The notes below the pieces were generated by a model. The model worked only from the letters and a program-made list of their open reading frames with translations. It was not told the DNA's origin and did no database searches. From Myxococcales bacterium (GTDB taxonomy: Bacteria > Myxococcota_A > Polyangia > Palsa-1104 > SHYY01): DNA of 41,122 bases. Positions 27,432 through 35,563 of this stretch are shown piece by piece. The stretch spans positions 1 through 41,122 of the forward strand of contig SHYY01000030.1 of NCBI GenBank assembly GCA_009692555.1. Direction: 5' to 3'. A program made the translations under genes and the position numbers. Numbering within the stretch: the first letter of the stretch is position 1; each line of letters opens with the position of its first letter.

Positions 27432-28145
27432 CTAGAGGTAGCTGCGCAGCGTCAGCATCTGGCGCGTGTTGGCCCAGATCGTCCGCAGGTTGTTGACCTT
27501 CGACTGGCCGCTCATCCGCCGCCGCATCTCGGTCGGCACGCTCCGCACGCGGTGGCCGCCGCGCACGACGCGCAGGATCAGCTCCATGATCACGCCCCAC
27601 CCGCGCCCCGTCGAGCGCAGCGCGAACCGCGCGACCAGCGAGCGCCGGATCATCAGGATACCCTGGAACTTCGGCAGCGGGCCGAACAGGGCGCGATAGA
27701 GCACGCGCTCGATCACCGACAGGCCCTTGGCGACCAGCGAGCTGTCGCGGTTCGGGAGGTAGCCGAGCACCAGATCGTGCGACGCCATCAGCGGCGCGAA
27801 CTGCTCGATGATGCTCGCCGGGAACTGCCCGTCGGCGGGGAAGAAGGTGAGCAGGTCGCAGCGCGCATCGTGCAGCCCGGTGCGATAGACCGCGCCGAGG
27901 CCGCCATTGTCCTGGTGATGGATCACCCGCGTCGACAGGACCTCTGCCGCGAGTCGGTCGGCCACCGCACCGGTCCCGTCGCTGCTGCCGTCGTCGACGA
28001 TCACGATCTCGTGGGCGCGGCCGAGCCGCAGGAGAGCGCCGGCGATCTCGCGCACCACCGTCTCGACGCTGGCGACCTCGTTGAAGGCCATCACCACGAC
28101 GGTGACGCTCTCCTCGGCCGACCTCTCCGTGGGCGGAGTCTCCAT
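27432..28145 (-). CDS. Family 2 glycosyltransferase, polyprenyl-phosphate sugar synthase-like
   Basis: A 237-aa GT-A enzyme. After a short acidic lead it shows VTVVVMAFNEVASVETVV, the nucleotide-sugar motif VDDGSSDGT (51-58), HHQDNGGLGAVYRTGL and FFPADGQFP with D105 as the metal-binding acidic residue. Later FQGILMIRRSLV and RSVPTEMRRRMSGQSK are typical of dolichol/undecaprenyl-phosphate mannose or glucose synthases. It has no C-terminal membrane helices, so it works on a lipid carrier from the cytoplasmic side. Its ATG lies on the same CATG as the opposite-strand DUF2723 gene. The pair would fit a lipid-linked sugar donor and its user. Confidence 0.85.
   Translation of the reverse strand: METPPTERSAEESVTVVVMAFNEVASVETVVREIAGALLRLGRAHEIVIVDDGSSDGTGAVADRLAAEVLSTRVIHHQDNGGLGAVYRTGLHDARCDLLTFFPADGQFPASIIEQFAPLMASHDLVLGYLPNRDSSLVAKGLSVIERVLYRALFGPLPKFQGILMIRRSLVARFALRSTGRGWGVIMELILRVVRGGHRVRSVPTEMRRRMSGQSKVNNLRTIWANTRQMLTLRSYL
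28135..28138 (+). promoter_or_regulatory. Ribosome site GGAG supporting start 28144
   Basis: GGAG lies 5 bases before ATG 28144 and inside the opposite GT2 coding region. It is the main reason for choosing this start. If real, the transcript must begin within the GT2 gene. Confidence 0.45.
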
Positions 28146-29997
28146 GGCTTGGCGGGCGACGGAAGCGCCGTCGCCGAGGAGGCATGCTAGTCTCGCGACC
28201 CTGGAACCACAAGCGGATGGTGCCACCCCCGCGCTCCACCTCCGCGCGGCGGGGGCGGCCTTCCTGGGCTGCCTCCTGGCCTACGTCGCGGGCGTCGCAC
28301 CGTCGCTGTACTGGCTCGACTCCAGCGAGTTCGCCGCTGCCGCGTTCGAGCTCGGCGTGGCTCACCCGCCAGGCCACCCGCTCGCGCAGCTCCTCGGCAA
28401 GGCCTGCGCGCTCCTCCCGATCGGCTCGGTGGCCTTCCGCGTCGGGCTGGCGTCGGCGATCGCCGGAGCGGCGGCGGCAGGGCTCACTGCGCTCCTCGCC
28501 GCGTCGGTGGCGGCACGGGTCGGCCGCGCGCTCGGCCGCTCCGACGAGGCGGTGGAGGCGCTCCTCGGCGCAGCGGCGGGCCTCTGCTTCGGCCTCTCGT
28601 GGGCGGCCTGGTTCCAGGCGGTGCGTCCCGAGGTCTACGCGCTCCACGCCGCGCTGGTGCTGGCGGCGGCGGTCGAGCTGGAGCGGTTCGAGCGCCGTGG
28701 CGACCGTCGCCACCTCTATTCCGCCGCGCTCGCGATCGGACTCGCCCTCGCCAACCACCACCTCCTGGCGCTGTCGTTCGCCGTCGCTGCGGTGCTCTTC
28801 CTTTTGGCCTGCCGACCGGGACCCGGCCGTGCCCGCGGCGCCCTGTGGGTGATCGCCGCGGGGGCCCTCGGGACCGCGGTCTACCTCTACCTGCCGCTGC
28901 GGGCGGCCCGCCATCCGGAGGTCGATTGGGGCGCTCCGACGACGCTGGCGCGCCTCTTCTGGACGGTCAGCGCGAGCGCCTTCCAGAGGTCGGTCGCCAA
29001 CGCGGCATCGAGCGGCGTGCGCGACGTCGCCTTTGCGCTGCTCGGTCAGCTCGGCGCCGCGGGTCCGCTGGCCCTCCTCGGTGGCTACCTCCTGCTCCGC
29101 CTGCGCGCCACGCGCCGCCTCGCGCCGCTGCTCCTCGGCGGGCTCCTCCTCGACGCCACCGTCCCGTCGGTGGTGGGCTTTGACCCGCAGAACCCCGATG
29201 TCTACGGCTACCTCGAACCCGCGGTGGCCTTCGGGTCTTGCCTCGCCGCGGCGGGCGCGATGGGCCTCTGCTCCTTCGCACGGCGCCCGGGCTTCGCGCG
29301 CGCCCTGGCGGCGGCCATGCTGGCGGCGACGGCGGGTGCCGCGCGCGCGCTCCCGGAGACCTCGCGCGCGCGCTTCCACGACGCGGACCGCTTCTTCGGC
29401 GCAGCGCTCGACGACGCGCCCCCACGCGCGGCGCTGGTCAGCAGCTATTTCCAGACGGTCTTCGGGTTGTGGTACCTCCAGGGCGTCGAGGGTCGCCGTC
29501 CCGACGTCGAGCACGTGCACCGCCACTTCCTCCCCTTCCCCGGCTACCGCGACGAGGTGCTGCGTCGCAGCCCGTCGCTGGAGCCGATCCTCCATCCCCA
29601 CGCGGGGCGCGCCCTGATCGCGCTCTCGGCCCGGCGGTCGGTGCTGTTCGAGTACGATCTGGAAACCGAAGCGGCGCTGCTGCCGCACCTCCTGCCGACG
29701 GGACGGATCGATCGGGTGCTCTCCCGGCCGCCCAACGACGCGACGCGCGCGCACGCGGAGACCGAAGCGACCGAGCGGGTCACCGCGCTCGCACTCGAGA
29801 TGGACATCGGCGAGCCGCAGACGCTCCGCGCCCTGCTCTGGCTGCACTACCTCGAGGCCAACCGGAGCTGCGCCCTCGGGCGTCTCGCCCCCGCGAACGC
29901 CGCGATCGGGCGGGCGCGCGCGCTGCTTCCCATCGGCAAGGACCCGGAGCTGGAGGATCTGGCACGCCGCTGCCCGTCGGCGCAGGGCGCGCCATGA
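28144..29997 (+). CDS. DUF2723 membrane protein (TMEM260/GT-C-like)
   Basis: A 617-aa protein. After about 35 residues it has the DUF2723 signature SLYWLDSSEFAAAAFELGVA followed by HPPGHPL, then ten or so membrane helices up to about residue 420 and a soluble C-terminal region. The D-S-x-E-F acidic motif in the first loop is the catalytic-type site of GT-C enzymes. Eukaryotic homologue TMEM260 is an O-mannosyltransferase, so lipid-linked sugar transfer onto proteins is a reasonable guess. The start ATG 28144 is supported by GGAG 5 bases upstream, which lies inside the divergent GT2 gene. A later start cannot be excluded. Confidence 0.8.
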   Translation: MAWRATEAPSPRRHASLATLEPQADGATPALHLRAAGAAFLGCLLAYVAGVAPSLYWLDSSEFAAAAFELGVAHPPGHPLAQLLGKACALLPIGSVAFRVGLASAIAGAAAAGLTALLAASVAARVGRALGRSDEAVEALLGAAAGLCFGLSWAAWFQAVRPEVYALHAALVLAAAVELERFERRGDRRHLYSAALAIGLALANHHLLALSFAVAAVLFLLACRPGPGRARGALWVIAAGALGTAVYLYLPLRAARHPEVDWGAPTTLARLFWTVSASAFQRSVANAASSGVRDVAFALLGQLGAAGPLALLGGYLLLRLRATRRLAPLLLGGLLLDATVPSVVGFDPQNPDVYGYLEPAVAFGSCLAAAGAMGLCSFARRPGFARALAAAMLAATAGAARALPETSRARFHDADRFFGAALDDAPPRAALVSSYFQTVFGLWYLQGVEGRRPDVEHVHRHFLPFPGYRDEVLRRSPSLEPILHPHAGRALIALSARRSVLFEYDLETEAALLPHLLPTGRIDRVLSRPPNDATRAHAETEATERVTALALEMDIGEPQTLRALLWLHYLEANRSCALGRLAPANAAIGRARALLPIGKDPELEDLARRCPSAQGAP

Positions 29998-30051
29998 CCA
30001 GATCGTCGAGGCCCGCCGGCTTCCCGAAGGCGCCCTCTTGGGCACGCGAAA

Positions 30052-30081
30052 TTGCGATCCGCCTTCGCGATCCGATAAGAT
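30052..30081 (+). promoter_or_regulatory. Putative promoter of the three-gene operon at 30089
   Basis: -35 TTGCGA (30052-30057), 18-base spacer, -10 TAAGAT (30076-30081), 7 bases to ATG 30089. No Shine-Dalgarno is present. Confidence 0.45.
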
Positions 30082-30088
30082 CGCGCCC

Positions 30089-30577
30089 ATGAGCACGTCG
30101 CCGCGGCGCACCGACCTCACCCTCCTGACGGATCCGGCGGCCGGGCTCGCGGCCCTTCCCCGTCGGAAGCCGATGGCGAAGGCCACCCGCGTGACGCTCT
30201 TCGAGCGCGAGGTGCGCGAGCGCCTCTCCGACCCGGCGATCGAGATCCTGCTGGGCGCCGCCGCCGTGCTCTCCGAGGGCCAGGTGGCGCGCGCGGCGGG
30301 AGGGGGCGAGGCCTACTTCGGCACCACGATGCTGACGGTCGACCTCGCGGCGACGACTGCGTTCCGCGAGGCGTGCGACGTCCGGGCCGCGCGCCGGGTC
30401 GCCGAGCTGATGGCGGGCGACGCGCGGATCACCCGCCTCGCACGCCAGGTGGCCGAGCGCGAGGCTTCGCGGCTGGCCGGTCGCCACCTGCGCGTCTCCG
30501 CCTCCGACGTGCGGGTGCGCGCCGAGGGCACCACGCTGTTCATCGACGTCGACCTCGAGAGCGCGCTCCTCCGGTAG
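30089..30577 (+). CDS. Unknown protein, first gene of a MerR-TPR operon
   Basis: A 162-aa soluble protein with no signal peptide or membrane helix. The N-terminal 40 residues are Pro/Arg-rich, followed by helices (TLFEREVRERLSDPAIEILLG, AFREACDVRAARRVAELMAG, RITRLARQVAEREASRLAG) and a closing strand pattern (LRVSASDVRVRAEGTTLFIDVDLE). It could be a small alpha/beta regulator or adaptor; no family is recognised. Only 7 bases separate it from the MerR-TPR gene, so they are probably co-transcribed and may act together. Confidence 0.65.
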   Translation: MSTSPRRTDLTLLTDPAAGLAALPRRKPMAKATRVTLFEREVRERLSDPAIEILLGAAAVLSEGQVARAAGGGEAYFGTTMLTVDLAATTAFREACDVRAARRVAELMAGDARITRLARQVAEREASRLAGRHLRVSASDVRVRAEGTTLFIDVDLESALLR

Positions 30578-30584
30578 ATCCGAC

Positions 30585-31511
30585 GTGGACCAGGAACTGT
30601 ACACCTCGCGCGACGTGGCGCGCATCTTCGCCCTGACCGAGAGCCGGGTGCTCTACTGGGCCCGCACCGGCTTCGTCGGCCCGTCGGTGAAGCGCGGTGG
30701 GCGGCAGTACTTCACCTTCCAGGACCTGATCTCGGTCAAGGCGGCCAAGGAGCTGCTCGACCAGGGGGTCTCGCTCCAGGCGGTGCGCAAGAACCTGTCG
30801 GCGCTGCGCGCGGCGCTGCCATCGATCACCCGTCCGCTGGCGCGCCTGCGCGTGCTCTCCGACGGGGAGCGGCTGGTCGTCTCGACGGGCGACGTGCCGT
30901 TCGAGCCGCTCTCCGGGCAGCTGGTGATGGACTTCGCCGTCGGGGCGCTCTCCACCCACGTCACGGCGGTGATGGAGCTGCCGCCGCGTCCCACGCCCGA
31001 GGAGCCCGCCGACAAGGCCCCGCCGCCCGTCGCTGCGCCTCGCACCAGCTACGGGTGGTTTCTCTCCGGGATCGATCTCGAGGAGAGCGATCCAGCCGCG
31101 GCCGCCGCCTCCTACCGGCGCGCGCTCGAGCTCGATCCGGCGCTCGCCGCGGCCCACACCAACCTCGGCAACCTCGCCCACCGCGAGGGCCACCGGGGCG
31201 AGGCCCGCGAGCACTACGAGCGCGCGCTCGCCCTCGACCCGGAGCAGCCCGAGGCACGCTACAACCTCGCCAACCTGCTCGACGAGCTCGGCGAGGCCGA
31301 AGGCGCGATCGGCGAGTGGACCCGGGTCGTCGCGGCCTGCCCCGAGTTCGCCGATGCGCACTTCAACCTCGGCGCCGCCCTGCTCCGCGAAGGGGAGGAA
31401 GACGCGGGCCGCGTGCACGTGCGCCGCTACCTCGCCCTCGACGGCGAAGGCGAATGGGCCGCGGAGGCGCGCGCCCTGCTGGATCAGCCCCCCGCTCAGT
31501 CCCCCGCATGA
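30585..31511 (+). CDS. MerR-type HTH protein fused to TPR repeats
   Basis: A 308-aa protein. Residues 5-75 form a MerR-like winged helix (YTSRDVARIFALTESRVLYW, GRQYFTFQDLISVKAAKELL, SLQAVRKNLSALR). A middle region of about 60 residues has no clear fold. Residues 160-300 hold three to four TPR units (SYRRALELDPALAAAHTNLG, HYERALALDPEQPEARYNLA, EWTRVVAACPEFADAHFNLG). TPRs bind partner proteins, so this looks like a DNA-binding regulator with its own protein-interaction platform. It lacks the Cys residues of metal-sensing MerR proteins. It starts at GTG 30585, 7 bases after the unknown gene, and overlaps the esterase gene by four bases. Confidence 0.85.
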   Translation: MDQELYTSRDVARIFALTESRVLYWARTGFVGPSVKRGGRQYFTFQDLISVKAAKELLDQGVSLQAVRKNLSALRAALPSITRPLARLRVLSDGERLVVSTGDVPFEPLSGQLVMDFAVGALSTHVTAVMELPPRPTPEEPADKAPPPVAAPRTSYGWFLSGIDLEESDPAAAAASYRRALELDPALAAAHTNLGNLAHREGHRGEAREHYERALALDPEQPEARYNLANLLDELGEAEGAIGEWTRVVAACPEFADAHFNLGAALLREGEEDAGRVHVRRYLALDGEGEWAAEARALLDQPPAQSPA

Positions 31512-32545
31512 TCGCCGCTCGACGCGCCTCGGCCGCGCTTCTGATCGCCCTCGCCGGCTGCGGCGAGGCCGCCCCGGGCGCCGAGGACCTCGCAACCATG
31601 GCGCGCGCCATCGACGCGGCGGCGCTCCCCGACGCAGCCATCGCGCCGCTCACCGACGCCGCGCTCCCGCAGCCCGACCTCGCCGCCGCCCCGTACCGCT
31701 GCGTGGGCAGGACCGGCGCAAAGGGCGACCAGACCATCCAGGTGGCCTCGGGCGGCGCGATGCGCAGCGCGCTCCTGCACGTCCCGGCGAGCTACGATCC
31801 GCAGGCCGGCGCGATGCTGGTGCTCGATTTCCACGGCTATCTCTCCGACCCGATCCAGCAGGACACGATCAGCAAGATGAAGCCGCTCAGCGACGGGCGC
31901 GGCTTCCTCCTCGCCTACCCGCAGGGCAGCCCGAACAGCTTCAACGCCGGGGCCTGCTGCGGCGCCGCCGCGATCGGAAAAGTGGACGACATCGCCTTCG
32001 TGCGCGCGCTGATCGCCCACCTCTCCGCCGCCTACTGCGTCGACCCGAAGCGCGTCCACGCCACCGGCCTCTCCAACGGCGGCTTCCTCTCCTATCGCCT
32101 CGCCTGCGAGGCCGCCGACACGATCGCTGCGATCGCTCCGGTGGCGGCGGTGCTCGGCATCCCGAAGGACGACTGCAAGCCCACCCGCCCGGTGCCGGTG
32201 CTGGCCTTCCACGGCACGATGGACCCGCTGGTGCTCTTCGGCGGTGGCGCTCCCGGCATCGGCGGGGCGCAAGGGGCGAACTTCCCGTCGGTGGCGGAGA
32301 CGATCGCCTTGTGGCGCCAGCGCGACGGGTGCGCCGATGCGTCGCAGGTGATCTACGCCAAGGGCGACGCGAAGTGCGAGCGCTGGGCGATGTGCAAGGG
32401 CGGCAGCGACGTCACGCTCTGCACCATCGACGGCGGCGGCCACACCTGGCCCGGCGGGACCCCGATCCCCGTCGGCAAGACCAGCACCGATATCGACGCC
32501 AGCGCGACGATGATCGACTTCTTCGCCGCCCACCCGATGCCCTGA
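31508..32545 (+). CDS. Secreted lipoprotein esterase, LpqC/feruloyl-esterase (CE1) family
   Basis: A 345-aa protein with lipobox ALAGC (Cys 18) and a D/A/P-rich linker that includes EDLAT and PDLAA. The alpha/beta-hydrolase domain has LVLDFHGYLS (oxyanion loop), nucleophile S189 in GLSNGG, likely acid D239 in HGTMDP and H312 in GGGHTWPGG. This order and the many Cys pairs fit poly(3-hydroxybutyrate) depolymerase-like LpqC and CE1 feruloyl esterases. It acts outside the cytoplasm on polyester or acylated polysaccharide; the substrate is not known. The start overlaps the MerR-TPR stop (ATGA), placing it in the same operon. Confidence 0.87.
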   Translation: MIAARRASAALLIALAGCGEAAPGAEDLATMARAIDAAALPDAAIAPLTDAALPQPDLAAAPYRCVGRTGAKGDQTIQVASGGAMRSALLHVPASYDPQAGAMLVLDFHGYLSDPIQQDTISKMKPLSDGRGFLLAYPQGSPNSFNAGACCGAAAIGKVDDIAFVRALIAHLSAAYCVDPKRVHATGLSNGGFLSYRLACEAADTIAAIAPVAAVLGIPKDDCKPTRPVPVLAFHGTMDPLVLFGGGAPGIGGAQGANFPSVAETIALWRQRDGCADASQVIYAKGDAKCERWAMCKGGSDVTLCTIDGGGHTWPGGTPIPVGKTSTDIDASATMIDFFAAHPMP

Positions 32546-32554
32546 ACGCGGCGA

Positions 32555-33364
32555 TCAGCGCGGGAGCAGCTCGCCGTCACCGAAACGCGCGAGGTAGCCC
32601 GCCGGCACGCCGGGACAGGCCGGGCGCGCGGCGCAGTCGTCGCAGCGCGGTGAGAATCCGTCGCCGACCGGCACCGGGGCGAAGCAGGCCGGGCCGGTTG
32701 CGACCGCCTGTGCGTGAGGCGGCGCGAGGCAGAGCGGCACACCCTCGACGGTGACCGGGTGTCCCGCGCGCGCCGCCACCGTCGCTGCGTCGATCAATTT
32801 CTGGCGCCCGAGCGCATAGCGCGGCACCAGCCACTCGCGCCCCGCGCCGCCTTCATCCATCCGCGCCCACGAGAAGCAGATCGCGACTGCACCGAGGCCG
32901 AGCGCGAGCGAAGCCATCGCCGTGAGCTCCGCCAGCGACGAGCGGGTGACGACCAGTCGCAGCCCGAGGGCGATCCCCGCGGCGCGCAGCCGCGTGGCCC
33001 CGAAGGCCGTCTGGCGAAAGCTCCCCGGCGTGCGCGCGAGGAAATCGTGTGACGCCGCGGTCGCGCCGAGCAGCGTCACCGCCGCGTGCGCCAGCCCTGC
33101 CCGGCGAGCCGCCTCGGCGCGGCCAGCGACGGCGAACGCCCGCCCGTTGGTCTCCAGCGTGACCGCCCGGCCGCTCCTCGCCGCGGCGGCAATCAGCGCA
33201 TCGAGCTCCGCGTGCAGCGTCGGCTCGCCGCCGTGGATCGTGATCGGCCCGCCGCCCTCCCCCGCCGCACGGAGGAGCGCCAGTCCGTCGACCACCGGCC
33301 CCGCCTCGCGCGGGCAGATCGCGCAGCGATTGTTGCACTGCGCGCCGACGTCGAGCCCCGCCAC
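32555..33364 (-). CDS. Radical SAM enzyme paired with an HxsD-like protein
   Basis: A 269-aa radical SAM protein starting at GTG 33364. The cluster motif is C10-NNR-C14-AI-C17, close to the N-terminus, followed by ITIHGGEPTLH and VTLETNGRAF. The C-terminus has Cys in SPRCDDCAARPACPG preceded by C-L-A-P and CFAP, resembling the extra-cluster (SPASM-like) ends of peptide-modifying enzymes such as HxsB/HxsC. It overlaps the HxsD-like gene by one base (TAGTG), so the two are coupled. Peptide modification is likely but inferred. No precursor peptide gene is obvious next to it. Confidence 0.82.
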   Translation of the reverse strand: MAGLDVGAQCNNRCAICPREAGPVVDGLALLRAAGEGGGPITIHGGEPTLHAELDALIAAAARSGRAVTLETNGRAFAVAGRAEAARRAGLAHAAVTLLGATAASHDFLARTPGSFRQTAFGATRLRAAGIALGLRLVVTRSSLAELTAMASLALGLGAVAICFSWARMDEGGAGREWLVPRYALGRQKLIDAATVAARAGHPVTVEGVPLCLAPPHAQAVATGPACFAPVPVGDGFSPRCDDCAARPACPGVPAGYLARFGDGELLPR

Positions 33365-33801
33365 TAACCGCCCTTCTCGCCTCCCCGCTTCGGCCCGTAC
33401 TTCTCCTCCCAGGGCATGGCGATCCCGAGCGGATCGTCCCCCGCGCCCACCGACGCGATCTCGGCCAGCATCCGCTCCTGATCCGCCGCCTCGGCGCCGA
33501 ACAGCGCGCGCGCGAACAGGTACTCGCGATCGCCCTGGTTCTTCGCCAGCAGCTCGGTGCGCAGCTCCGCGTCGGGCAGCTCGCGCGCCAGCGCCTCGGC
33601 GGCGATCTCCAGGGCGGCATCGCCTTGCGCGCTCTTCGACGAGAGGGTGATCACCGGCACCCCGTCCTCGAGGTCGCAGGCGACGTGGAACGTCCCGATC
33701 CGGTGGTAGGCCGCCCGCAGCGCCGCGGCGAGCGCGAACCCGGTGGCCCGCACCCTTGCGACCCCGTCCACGACCTCGATCTCGACGGTGCGCTCGTCCA
33801 C
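33364..33801 (-). CDS. HxsD-like small protein
   Basis: A 145-aa protein starting at GTG 33801. The core ALRAAYHRIGTFHVACDLED, then GVPVITLSSKSAQGD, ALARELPDAELRTELLAKNQ and REYLFARALFG matches my recollection of HxsD of the His-Xaa-Ser radical SAM system (an L-R-x-x-Y-x-x-x-x-F strand and a REL/ALF helix). HxsD is of unknown biochemical function and may present the substrate. The last 18 residues (AMPWEEKYGPKRGGEKGG) are an extra Gly/Lys-rich tail, which I do not expect in HxsD and which could itself be a modification target; that is speculation. A TAGTGT box lies 9 bases before the GTG. Confidence 0.7.
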   Translation of the reverse strand: MDERTVEIEVVDGVARVRATGFALAAALRAAYHRIGTFHVACDLEDGVPVITLSSKSAQGDAALEIAAEALARELPDAELRTELLAKNQGDREYLFARALFGAEAADQERMLAEIASVGAGDDPLGIAMPWEEKYGPKRGGEKGG

Positions 33802-33861
33802 TACCGTGCCACACTAGCAGCCTCCCCGCACAAATGCACGGCTGTGTTATCCTCCGGTCGC

Positions 33862-34725
33862 ATGGTGGTCCGAGCCCTCGCGTCGCTGGTGCTGGTGCTG
33901 ATCGCCGGGTGCGCCCGCCCGTCGGCGCAGGACGGCGAGGACGCCGGAGGCGAGGGCTCGAAAGACCTCGCGACCGGCAAGCCGCCACCCGACTTCGCCG
34001 GGTACGATCTCCGCGGGGTCGATCTCAGCACGCCGGCGCCCGGCGACATGGCCCTGGGCGCCTGTCCGGGCAAGAACCTCATGACCGACCCGATGAACTG
34101 CGGCGCCTGCGGCAAGCTCTGCATGGCCTCCCACGTGGCGATGAACGCCTGCGTCGCCGGGCAGTGCGCCGTCGGGAAGTGCTCGCCGGGCTTCTACGAC
34201 GTCAACTCGATGGTCGGCGACGGCTGCGAGTGCGAGCAGGAGAAGTCCGAGAACAGCTCCACCAGCCAGTGCGCGGGAGCCGCCAGCGCCGGCATGGTCA
34301 CCGATGCGATGGCCTCGATGATCACCCTCACCGGCAGCATCGTCCCCGTCGGTGACGAGGACTGGTACGAGATCGTCGGCGTGGACAGCCCGGAAGCCAA
34401 TGGCGGCTGCAACAAGTACCACCTGAAGATCGCGTTCGATCAGAACCCGATGAACCAGTTCCGCTTCGACGTGCTCTACGACGACTGCAAGACCAAGGCG
34501 TCGTGCGCGATGGGCGAGCAGTCGATCGGGCTGACGGTCTACGAGTTCGACGCCAACAAGGGACCGATGGGCGGCAACGAGTGCCCCTGCCACAACGGCA
34601 AGCCGCCGCCGGGCGCGCACGAGTGCAAGGACCACTCGCAGACCGTGCGCATCCGCGTCTTCCGCGCGATGGCGGCGCCGCCGAGCTGCGAGAGCTACAA
34701 GCTCCTCGTCACGAACGGCGTGTAG
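33862..34725 (+). CDS. Cys-rich lipoprotein with NCGACG motif and DLA linker
   Basis: A 287-aa protein with lipobox LIAGC (Cys 17). A linker with SKDLATG, PPDFAGYDLRGVDLST and GDMAL follows. A Cys-rich module covers about residues 72-135 (DPMNCGACGKLCMASHVAMN, VAGQCAVGKCSPGFYD, GDGCECE), a form very common in myxobacterial surface proteins. The last part is a beta-rich domain (VPVGDEDWYEIVG, YHLKIAFDQNP, RFDVLYDDC) with further Cys, resembling a secreted pre-peptidase/CBM-like fold. Function unknown. It is divergent, 60 bases away, from the HxsD-radical SAM pair and could be linked to it. The SDR gene follows after 24 bases. Confidence 0.8.
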   Translation: MVVRALASLVLVLIAGCARPSAQDGEDAGGEGSKDLATGKPPPDFAGYDLRGVDLSTPAPGDMALGACPGKNLMTDPMNCGACGKLCMASHVAMNACVAGQCAVGKCSPGFYDVNSMVGDGCECEQEKSENSSTSQCAGAASAGMVTDAMASMITLTGSIVPVGDEDWYEIVGVDSPEANGGCNKYHLKIAFDQNPMNQFRFDVLYDDCKTKASCAMGEQSIGLTVYEFDANKGPMGGNECPCHNGKPPPGAHECKDHSQTVRIRVFRAMAAPPSCESYKLLVTNGV

Positions 34726-34749
34726 TTTCTCGTCGCTGCGGCCGACAAC

Positions 34750-35553
34750 GTGGCCATCAAGCAACGCTTCGCCGGGCAGGCCGTCGCCATCACCGGGGCA
34801 TCGAGCGGGATCGGCCGTGCGGCGGCGATCGCCTTCGCGCAGGAGGGGGCGAGGGTGGCGCTCGGAGCGAGGCGCATCGACCGGCTGGAGGAGACGGCGG
34901 TGGCGGTGCGCGCGGTGGGCGGCGAGGCGATCTGCGTGGCCACCGACGTGACGAGGCGCGCCGACGTCGATGCGCTGGTCGGCCGGACCCTCGACGCCTG
35001 GGGCCGCCTCGACGTGATGGTCAACAACGCCGGCGTGGGCCTCCTGGCGCGCGTGCTGGAGATCGCCGACGAGGACTTCGCGGAGCTGTTCCGGGTCAAC
35101 GTCCTCGGCGCGCTCCACGGGATGCAGGCCGCGGGGATCGCCATGCGGCTGCGCGGCGGGGTGATCGTCAATGTCTCGTCGGTGGTCGGCAAGCGGGCGA
35201 TGCCGGGCAACGGCGCCTACTGCGCCACCAAGTTCGCGCTCCAGGCGCTCTCCGACTCGCTACGGGTCGAGCTCGGGGGCAGCGGCATCCACGTCGTGGT
35301 GGTCTGCCCCGGCCTCACCGACACCGAGTTCAACGAAGCCACGAAGCGTGGCCCGAACGCCCCACAGAGCCGCCCGAAGGGCATGAAGGGCATGACCGCC
35401 GAGCGCGCGGCGAGGGAGCTGGTCGACGCGACCTTCCACCGCGAACGCGAGCGAGTGCTGACCTTCGCGGCCCGCGCGGTGGTCGCGCTGGAGCGCCTCT
35501 CCCCGTCGCTGACCGACCGCGCGGTGAGACGGGTGATGAAGCACCGCCTGTGA
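34750..35553 (+). CDS. Short-chain dehydrogenase/reductase
   Basis: A 267-aa NAD(P)-dependent oxidoreductase, classical SDR type. Cofactor motif TGASSGIG (15-22) with ALGARRIDRLEE behind it (Arg after beta-2, favouring NADPH), MVNNAGVG near 92, NVSSVVGKR with the catalytic Ser, and Y157-CAT-K161. The C-terminus (VLTFAARAVVALERLSPSL) has a hydrophobic helix as in lipid-linked SDRs of the DltE/YqjQ type. The substrate is unknown. It starts at GTG 34750, 24 bases after the lipoprotein stop. Confidence 0.88.
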   Translation: MAIKQRFAGQAVAITGASSGIGRAAAIAFAQEGARVALGARRIDRLEETAVAVRAVGGEAICVATDVTRRADVDALVGRTLDAWGRLDVMVNNAGVGLLARVLEIADEDFAELFRVNVLGALHGMQAAGIAMRLRGGVIVNVSSVVGKRAMPGNGAYCATKFALQALSDSLRVELGGSGIHVVVVCPGLTDTEFNEATKRGPNAPQSRPKGMKGMTAERAARELVDATFHRERERVLTFAARAVVALERLSPSLTDRAVRRVMKHRL

Positions 35554-35563
35554 GGCCGGACTG

